This document shows, one piece after another, positions 59,001 to 64,000 of a DNA stretch of 64,000 nt. How positions within the stretch are numbered: the first letter of the stretch is position 1; every line of letters starts with the position of its first letter. The notes under the pieces were generated by a model. It was not told the DNA's origin, searched no databases, and saw only the letters and a list, made by a program, of their open reading frames with translations. Made by a program: the position numbers and the translations under genes. Source of the DNA: Gp13-AA77 sp036521995 (GTDB taxonomy: Bacteria; Acidobacteriota; Terriglobia; UBA7540); contig DATDGR010000233.1 of NCBI GenBank assembly GCA_036521995.1, forward strand, positions 1 to 64,000. Reading direction: 5' to 3'.

Positions 59001-59635
59001 AAGAACTCTTCATTGTTGTAAATTCCGTCCAACTGGAACATGTTGGAGCCGGAGCGGTTGCCGCTGATCTGGTAATTGGACCCGCTGATCTGGAAACTGT
59101 TGCCAGTGGATACGCTGCCGGGGACCAACTCGAGCAATTGAGTGAAGCTCCTGCCGTTCAGCGGCATTTCCGTGACCGTCTGGTTGCCGATCTGGGTTCC
59201 CACGGTGGCGTTCGTGGTCTGAAGCACGGGGGCCTTGGCCTCAACCGTAACCTGTTGCGTCACTTGGCCGACCTGCAGCGCCACGTTGACGGTGGTGTCG
59301 GTGCCGATGTCGACCTTGACGTTGTCGACCACCGAGGTCTGAAAGCCGGAAATCTCCGTCTTCACGCTGTAGATACCCGGGACGAGGTTCCCGACGTGGT
59401 AGGCACCGATCTCGTTAGCGATGGCCGTAAGAGCGGTCGTCGTGCCGGTATTGGTTACCGTTACCTGAGCCTTCGGGATGCTGGCTCCAGACACATCAGT
59501 AACCGTTCCGGCGATCCCGCCATAGTAGACTTGTGCTAGGCCCACCGTTGACGCGGCCAGCAGCAAGGCTACTGCCATCAGGGCACCAAGGCCCAGCCGG
59601 CGGCTATTTACCTTATTGCCTTCAGTCTTTTGCAT
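56081..59635 (-). CDS. large TonB-dependent receptor, Oar-like
   Basis: About 1184 residues. Signal peptide (L-G-A-L-M-A-V-A-L-L-L-A-A-S-T-V-G-L-A-Q), then a carboxypeptidase-regulatory-like domain (about 30-110: G-G-I-A-G-T-V-T-D-V-S-G-A-S-I-P-K-A-Q-V-T-V), a plug with M-P-L-N-G-R-S-F-T-Q-L and S-A-E-Y-G-R-A-A-G-A-A-I-A-V-A-T-K-S-G-T-N, and a long barrel ending in K-V-Y-F with the terminal Phe needed for BAM-dependent insertion. Such receptors import large glycans or peptides. ATG 59635 follows GGGGAG. A strong terminator follows. It is divergent from a ToxR-like regulator gene. Confidence 0.92.
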   Translation of the reverse strand: MQKTEGNKVNSRRLGLGALMAVALLLAASTVGLAQVYYGGIAGTVTDVSGASIPKAQVTVTNTGTTTALTAIANEIGAYHVGNLVPGIYSVKTEISGFQTSVVDNVKVDIGTDTTVNVALQVGQVTQQVTVEAKAPVLQTTNATVGTQIGNQTVTEMPLNGRSFTQLLELVPGSVSTGNSFQISGSNYQISGNRSGSNMFQLDGIYNNEEFFGQYAMQPPIDSIQEFKVETNITSAEYGRAAGAAIAVATKSGTNQFHGAAWEFLRNNDLDANAWFNNFFNAPLGAYRQNQFGVVAGGPVYFPHLYNGKDKTFWFFSYEGLRFASNSLNTATAPTATELSGNFASNLGSQLMTCGVNKNSACVDALGRPVDANEVYNPYTTRSVTAGQVDPTTGLVAQTTGNVRDPFPGNTIPSGMVSPITAAYAGIWYPSTSGLSSPNSFNSNPNTINQYQLSGRIDHSFGSKVNSYFRVSDQHAVNPSPQGLPVNYYYLYNQFVNAVASATWVKSPTTIIDFKSGYNRANLTNFSNDPAPGVASFLSTYPIQGTPIKSTTTPLFPAFNFGSYYTNPSTSGNPFITNVWQELLNITMERGKHEIKTGAEYEHYNAYYDGTFTSQFNFDQVPTQDPLTSTGSNINEVASYLLGLPSSGLRNVGDTAAYFHQNTPGLYIQDNYKPTTKLTVNMGLRWEYNQWPFDKYNHLGNYYVDQHMLAWAGPNPVTGQPANAPRSLMNPDYRNWAPRVGFAYQLRPNTVLRGGFGYFYNGDYAWAGQGARGQWPYAISQSINSVNTLQPTLPLATFFPPYDFPQPGTPPSEEHVQALNNRTPYTRQWNLGIQQQLARNLMLEVNYVGNNAKNLGGFFNANDPPPGPLQICPDAGPTVCTTQAIAAGTVKTRPSFPYAPTLTSLSENANNAVSNYNGLQVKLDKRFSSGTQALVTYTWSHLLDTPSGDNYGGTSPENDLCRYCDYGNSANNYAQIFTAQWLEDLPFGHGRRWGSNFNRAEDLLLGGWEFTGIYHYNSGFPINIGVPSDLANAGQRGNSQRPNYVGGPTTMSTFTNDPTNPNNGIRILNVNAYSLPENCSGGSCVLPSGGYQFGTLGRYAQVGPHFNNVDLGLFKNFPFSEGKRSVQFRAEFFNAFNIHDFGGINGTCCEANNAAFADTTSVQQANAFNPTGARIIQFALKVYF

Positions 59636-59878
59636 TTGGAAACTCCCCTGGGCGATTTGAAGATCTCCGACACCCGTTTCCTGCGGACGCAAATTGAGAG
59701 GCCAGTAGTCAGAACACACTAGAACGACAACTATTACCTATGAGCCCCAATTGAAAAAAGCGTAAGTGACATGGAGTAACTTGCGGTTAAATCGAGGGCC
59801 CAACGGCGTCAATTCCACGTACACGCCTCGGCTCATTGAACTTAGCACGGACAATGTCTTGGCCAAGAGTGGTCGATT

Positions 59879-59898
59879 GTTACGTAACTTTACGTAAC
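59879..59898. promoter_or_regulatory. tandem GTTACGTAAC-type sites (candidate operator)
   Basis: GTTACGTAAC at 59879-59888 is a perfect 10-bp palindrome; TTTACGTAAC follows at 59889-59898. They lie in the divergent intergenic region, 70 bp before the regulator start and 240 bp before the receptor start. The 10-bp spacing puts both on one DNA face. Confidence 0.55.
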
Positions 59899-59967
59899 AT
59901 CGCCGGTATTGCCGCCCCAGTTGCAATTGCGGCGCCCCGCGATCATAATCGCAGGGGAAGGAGATGC

Positions 59968-61398
59968 ATGAGCTTGGCTGGCGTCCGCCCCGCAAGGGAA
60001 TCCGAGGATCCCACCGGTCAAACCAGTGGGCCAGCTGTGCCGCCCGAGGACAAACTCGCAGCCCTGGAACGTATCCTCCGGAGCAAGGCGTTCTCGAACG
60101 CTGAAGCGATCCGGCACCTCCTGAAATTCATTGCCGACCAGTCAGTTAGCGACTCTGACGAAGAAATCAAGGAATATACGATCGCCGTTGAAGCGCTGGG
60201 GCGTCCCCAGGATTTCGATCCCAAAGTTGACAACATCGTTCGAGTCCAGATGCGCCGGGTGCGCCAGAAGCTGGACGAGTACTACCGCCTGGAAGGCGCC
60301 GGCGATCCGGTCCGGGTCTCCATTCCCCGGGGGCACTACCATGTCGAGTGGAGCTTGCGATCCGCAAAGCCAACCCATGGCAGCCCGAAAGCAGGATCCA
60401 ACGAAGATGAGGGCGCCCTAGCCCGCTGGCGGTTCCGGTCACCGCTCGCCTGGAAAATCCTTGCGATCGCGCTGTTGCTCTTCAATCTTGCCCTGGGTGT
60501 AAGTTCTCTCCTCCGGCGCGAGGCATCCGGGGTGCCTCGAAATCGAGAGAAGGATCCGATAAGTCCAGCCCTGGCCTCGGTTTGGCAGCCGTTTATCGAT
60601 TCAAGACAACAGCCTTTGGTGATCTACAGCAACGCCCTGTTTTTGATGAGCCAGGAGGGTGACCTCTACCGCTACTCCCTCGACGGCGCCCATTTCCTGC
60701 CTTTCGGGGCACGCGTCCAAAGCTTCGCGGGCCTCGAACGGCGTGGGCCGGCGCCGCCGGTCAAGGGTCCCATGTCATACTCTGACGCTTACACGGGGAC
60801 CGGCGAAGTGGTGGCGGCGGCCCGAATCGCTGAACTGTTCTCGCGGGCCGGCCGGGATTTTGCCGTCAAGCGCGACGGCGTGGTCTCCTTTGAAGACATT
60901 CGCAACAACAATGTGGTCTTTCTCGGCGCCAGCCTGGAAGACACGGTCCTGGCTCAGCTTCCGTTGCAGAGCGACCTCGGCTTTGAGCAGACCAGTCAGC
61001 CGGCATTTTCCGGAAGTCAAGTGATTCGTGACCGTCACCCGGCACCCGGACATCCCTCGCTTTACGCCCTCGGGCGCGAGCCCAAGACGCAGGCTATTGC
61101 GGTCGACTATGCTTTGATCAGCCTGCTGCCGGGAGTGACGCCGAACCACTTCATCCTGGTGTTGGGCGGCCTTTCGACCATCGGCACCCAGGCGGCGGCC
61201 GAGTTTGCAACTTCGGAAGAGAGCCTGCAGCCGGTAGCCCGGATGCGCGCGGAGGCCGCGGGCAGCAGACCCCTCTCACCGTATTTCCAAGCTCTGCTGG
61301 CAGTCCAGATTCGTGACGGTGTAGCCGCGAAGACCGACTGCCTGCTGACCCGCGAGGTTCGCCACAACGGACCAGGCGCGCTCGCCTCTTCACCGTGA
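59968..61398 (+). CDS. ToxR-like membrane-bound winged-helix regulator
   Basis: A 476-residue bitopic protein. Residues 30-128 form an OmpR/CadC-like winged-helix DNA-binding domain (K-E-Y-T-I-A-V-E-A-L-G-R, then I-V-R-V-Q-M-R-R-V-R-Q-K-L-D-E-Y-Y and the wing I-P-R-G-H-Y-H-V). A single transmembrane helix follows (159-182), then a periplasmic domain of about 290 residues with no motif I recognise. This is the one-component plan of ToxR and CadC: sensing outside, DNA binding inside. It probably controls the divergent TonB receptor gene. ATG 59968 lies 5 nt after AAGGAG. Confidence 0.8.
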   Translation: MSLAGVRPARESEDPTGQTSGPAVPPEDKLAALERILRSKAFSNAEAIRHLLKFIADQSVSDSDEEIKEYTIAVEALGRPQDFDPKVDNIVRVQMRRVRQKLDEYYRLEGAGDPVRVSIPRGHYHVEWSLRSAKPTHGSPKAGSNEDEGALARWRFRSPLAWKILAIALLLFNLALGVSSLLRREASGVPRNREKDPISPALASVWQPFIDSRQQPLVIYSNALFLMSQEGDLYRYSLDGAHFLPFGARVQSFAGLERRGPAPPVKGPMSYSDAYTGTGEVVAAARIAELFSRAGRDFAVKRDGVVSFEDIRNNNVVFLGASLEDTVLAQLPLQSDLGFEQTSQPAFSGSQVIRDRHPAPGHPSLYALGREPKTQAIAVDYALISLLPGVTPNHFILVLGGLSTIGTQAAAEFATSEESLQPVARMRAEAAGSRPLSPYFQALLAVQIRDGVAAKTDCLLTREVRHNGPGALASSP

Positions 61399-61434
61399 CG
61401 ATGAGCGTCTGGCCGCGGGCGGCGACGACGCTCG

Positions 61435-61463
61435 TTGACTGGCTAACCTCTAAACCCTAGAAT
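61435..61463 (+). promoter_or_regulatory. sigma70-like promoter of the PBP gene
   Basis: TTGACT (61435-61440), 17-bp spacer, TAGAAT (61458-61463), about 20 bp before ATG 61484. The -10 lies in CTAGAATCAACC, showing that the recurring TAGAATCAAC string can serve as a promoter element. Confidence 0.6.
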
Positions 61464-61483
61464 CAACCTGGGGCGAATTGCGC

Positions 61484-63907
61484 ATGGGAACGGCTAAATC
61501 GCATTCGGAAAGTGCAGCGAAGCCGCTTCCCGCTTGGGCGCGCAGCCGGCGAGTCTTCGGCCAATTCGTCTTCGGCGTCCTGGTGCTGTTGGCTGCGGCC
61601 ACTGGAGTGCTCGCGGGGCTGATCTTCGTCTACTCCACTAACCTTCCCAAAGTGGCGGAGCTCGAGACCTACCGGCCCGACGTGATGACCGAGCTGTATG
61701 CCACGGACGGCACGCCCATCGCCAGCTTCGCCCTCGAACATCGCGTGATCGTCACCTATGACCAGATTCCTCCTGTCATGCGGGACGCCGTCCTCTCCAT
61801 CGAGGATCGTCACTTCGAGAGCCACGTGGGCGTGGACGTGATTCGTATCGTACGGGCCGCCATCATCGACTTGATGGAATGGCGCGCCGCGCAAGGCGCG
61901 AGTACCCTCACGCAGCAGCTCAGCCGCCGCCTCTTCCTGAGTCCGGAGAAGAACTGGAAGCGCAAAGTCGACGAAGCGCTGCTGGCCATCCAGATCGAGC
62001 GGCACTTCACCAAAGCGCAGATCTTCCAGATGTACGCCAACCAGATGGAACTGGGATACGGCAACTTCGGTTTCGAGGCCGCCTCCGAGTTCTTCTTCGG
62101 CAAGCACTTGAAAGATCTCACCCTGCCCGAAGCGGCCCTGCTGGCTGGGCTGCCGCAGAATCCGAACATTTACTCGCCCATCCGTCACCCGGAGCGCTGT
62201 CTAGAGCGTCGCAACCGTGTGCTGGAGGCCATGCTCGACAACGGTAAGATCACGCGCGCCCAGTATCTGCAAGCTCGCCAGGCGCCGCTCGGCTTGAACA
62301 TCCAGCATTGGAATAACAACGTGGCGCCCTACTTTGTGGAAGACGTGCGCGAGTTTCTGGAGAAGAAATACGGCGCCGAGACGGTTGAGCAAAAAGGCCT
62401 GAAGGTCTACACCACCGTGGATCTGAAGATGCAGCGTCTGGCCGAAGAGTCTCTGCGGCAGGGGCTGCGCAACGACGACCGGCACCGCGGCTGGCGCGGG
62501 CCGGAGAAGAACATCCTGAAAAACCTGGCCACGGCGCCGGATGGACGGCCGGTCACGCTCGAAACCTACGTGGACGATGACTGGCGCAGTCCGCCGGAGC
62601 CCGGGCGCTTCGAGCACGGCCTGGTGATGTCGGTGGCTTCAGAGTCAGCCCTGGTCCGTTTCGGCGACCTCACGGCCCGCCTCACACCGGCAGACTTCAC
62701 TTGGACCAAGCAGGTGGATCCGCGCCAAGTCTTTCTCCCCGGCGACGTCGATCTCTTTCTGACCAAGGCCGTGAAAGGTCACAGCGTTCAGGCTACGCTC
62801 GATCAATACCCCGGCGTTCAGGGCGCCATGGTGGTGCTCGACAATCAGACAGGTGCTGTGCGGGCCATGGTTGGCGGGTACGATTTCGACACCAGCAAGT
62901 TCAACCGGGCCGTTCAGGCTGAGCGCCAGGTGGGCTCGTCATTCAAGGTCTATGTTTACACGCAGGCGTTTCTCGAGGGCATCAGGCCGTTCGATACGAT
63001 CGTGGACAGCCCGATCAGCTTTCCTTCTGCGTCGGGCGTCTGGGCGCCCCATAATTACGATAACAGGTATGAGGGGACCATTGATCTGATTCGGGCCCTG
63101 GCCGAATCCCGCAACGTCCCGGCCGTGCGGCTGCTGGCCCGGGTGGGCGTGGACCAGGTGATCAAGCTGTGCCGCCGCTTCGGCATCACTTCGCGGCTGA
63201 CGCCGAACCTGCCGCTCGCGCTGGGCGCATCGGATCTTACGCTGATCGAGCACACTTCGGGCTTCACCACTTTCCCTGACGACGGGCTGCATATCGCACC
63301 GCGCACGATCGACCGCGTGACCGACTACGACGGCCGCGTGATCGACGAGTTTCGGCCCGAGGTGGCGGACGCGATCCCCGCGCCGATCGCCCGCCTGATG
63401 GTCTCGATGCTGCGCGAGGACATCGAATACCCGACCGGGACCGCTGTGCGGGCTAGGTCGCTGGCTGCGAAATATGACCTGGCCGGCAAGACCGGAACAA
63501 CGAACGACTTCACGGACGCCTGGTTTATCGGCTTCTCGCCCGGGATCACCTGCGGCGTGTGGGTAGGTTTTGACGATCACCGTACCCTGGGGGATAAGGA
63601 GGAAGGTTCGCACGTCGCGCTGCCCATCTGGATGCAGTTCATCGGCGAAGTGTTGAAGGACCGGCCGGTGGAGCGCTTCCCCGATTCCCCGCTCCTCACC
63701 AGTCCGGAGGTGGTGAACCAGATCCTAGCCAGTAACGGAACCGCGCCCCTGCCCGCCGAGCATGGGACCGCACAGGGAGATACGACCAAGGTTGCCTCGA
63801 CTTCGACCCTTGCAGCTCCGGCGTCGTCGGAGCCTGCCAACCCCGCAGGAACGAGCGGTGCCACACCCAAGCCCGTGCCTGCCGCCCACGATCCGCTGCA
63901 ACCTTAG
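61484..63907 (+). CDS. class A penicillin-binding protein (PBP1A type)
   Basis: An 807-residue bifunctional peptidoglycan synthase: a signal anchor (about 26-50), a GT51 transglycosylase domain (S-I-E-D-R-H-F-E with the catalytic Glu, G-A-S-T-L-T-Q-Q-L, R-K-V-D-E-A-L-L-A-I-Q-I-E), a linker or OB-like region and a transpeptidase domain with S-S-F-K (serine nucleophile), S-R-N and K-T-G-T-T. The tail (about 755-807) is Ala/Thr/Pro-rich. It polymerises and cross-links glycan strands at the outer face of the inner membrane. ATG 61484 is chosen; TTG 61478 is in frame. The last 93 bases of the window hold nothing I can name. Confidence 0.94.
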   Translation: MGTAKSHSESAAKPLPAWARSRRVFGQFVFGVLVLLAAATGVLAGLIFVYSTNLPKVAELETYRPDVMTELYATDGTPIASFALEHRVIVTYDQIPPVMRDAVLSIEDRHFESHVGVDVIRIVRAAIIDLMEWRAAQGASTLTQQLSRRLFLSPEKNWKRKVDEALLAIQIERHFTKAQIFQMYANQMELGYGNFGFEAASEFFFGKHLKDLTLPEAALLAGLPQNPNIYSPIRHPERCLERRNRVLEAMLDNGKITRAQYLQARQAPLGLNIQHWNNNVAPYFVEDVREFLEKKYGAETVEQKGLKVYTTVDLKMQRLAEESLRQGLRNDDRHRGWRGPEKNILKNLATAPDGRPVTLETYVDDDWRSPPEPGRFEHGLVMSVASESALVRFGDLTARLTPADFTWTKQVDPRQVFLPGDVDLFLTKAVKGHSVQATLDQYPGVQGAMVVLDNQTGAVRAMVGGYDFDTSKFNRAVQAERQVGSSFKVYVYTQAFLEGIRPFDTIVDSPISFPSASGVWAPHNYDNRYEGTIDLIRALAESRNVPAVRLLARVGVDQVIKLCRRFGITSRLTPNLPLALGASDLTLIEHTSGFTTFPDDGLHIAPRTIDRVTDYDGRVIDEFRPEVADAIPAPIARLMVSMLREDIEYPTGTAVRARSLAAKYDLAGKTGTTNDFTDAWFIGFSPGITCGVWVGFDDHRTLGDKEEGSHVALPIWMQFIGEVLKDRPVERFPDSPLLTSPEVVNQILASNGTAPLPAEHGTAQGDTTKVASTSTLAAPASSEPANPAGTSGATPKPVPAAHDPLQP

Positions 63908-64000
63908 TGTCGGAACCTCCACGAAGCAGTCGGTTCTTGAGGGGAAGAAGGCTGTCGTGGGAACTCGTCCTCGATTCGAAGTTTACTTCACGCTACGGAA

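Overview
The window reads as GC-rich chromosomal DNA of an Acidobacteriota bacterium, probably class Terriglobia. I infer this from family content, not from a search. The clues are two MacB/FtsX-type permeases of the acidobacterial duplicated orphan permease (ADOP) type, two Oar-like TonB-dependent receptors with an N-terminal carboxypeptidase-regulatory-like domain, a GloVer-repeat protein, a choice-of-anchor D protein, BshA (bacillithiol pathway), and a ToxR-like membrane regulator of a type common in acidobacteria. I see no rRNA, tRNA, CRISPR array, intact insertion sequence or prophage.

Layout. 0.4-8.3 kb: secreted Ig-like protein, a long gene-poor stretch, a metallophosphoesterase, a frameshifted GloVer-repeat gene, a phased GGTTCG repeat array next to a coiled-coil gene, then bshA flanked by two small exported proteins of similar fold. 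8.4-21.8 kb: housekeeping and metabolism (alpha/beta hydrolase, MFS exporter with an AhpD-like protein, LytS-type kinase, CCA-adding enzyme, coaD, aminotransferase, manA, Tat-exported sugar isomerase-like protein, TonB receptor, TauE-like permease). 21.9-30.0 kb: a minus-strand envelope cluster (nfeD-like, slipin, SPOR, lnt, prfB with its programmed +1 frameshift), preceded by a TPR gene with a leaderless-type promoter. 30.1-36.2 kb: methyltransferase, then a compact minus-strand operon MobB-like GTPase / pterin dehydratase / cytochrome P450 / PDZ-membrane-SpoIIE phosphatase. 36.3-47.8 kb: MBL hydrolase, CtpA-type protease, GH13 glucosidase, a subtilase-like protein with Glu at the usual His position, a MITE-like inverted-repeat element, cstA-ybdD, FeoA, SYLF protein. 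48.9-63.9 kb: two ADOP permeases (the second frameshifted), an RND-type adaptor without its pump, a second repeat array, a large TonB receptor divergent from a ToxR-like regulator with tandem GTTACGTAAC-like sites between them, and a class A penicillin-binding protein.

The most unusual signal is a dispersed unit seen at about 5.0-5.8 kb and 55.5-56.0 kb (both minus-oriented), with a probable decayed copy at 48.1-48.4 kb (plus). In reading order each has a sigma70-like promoter, a short or unrecognised ORF, usually a G/C homopolymer, a TTTAGAATCA-type box and, in the first two, blocks of CGAACC spaced 10-11 bp apart, that is one helical turn. Two genes (GloVer, second ADOP permease) are broken by single-base indels. 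In draft or metagenomic assembly these could be real decay or sequence errors.
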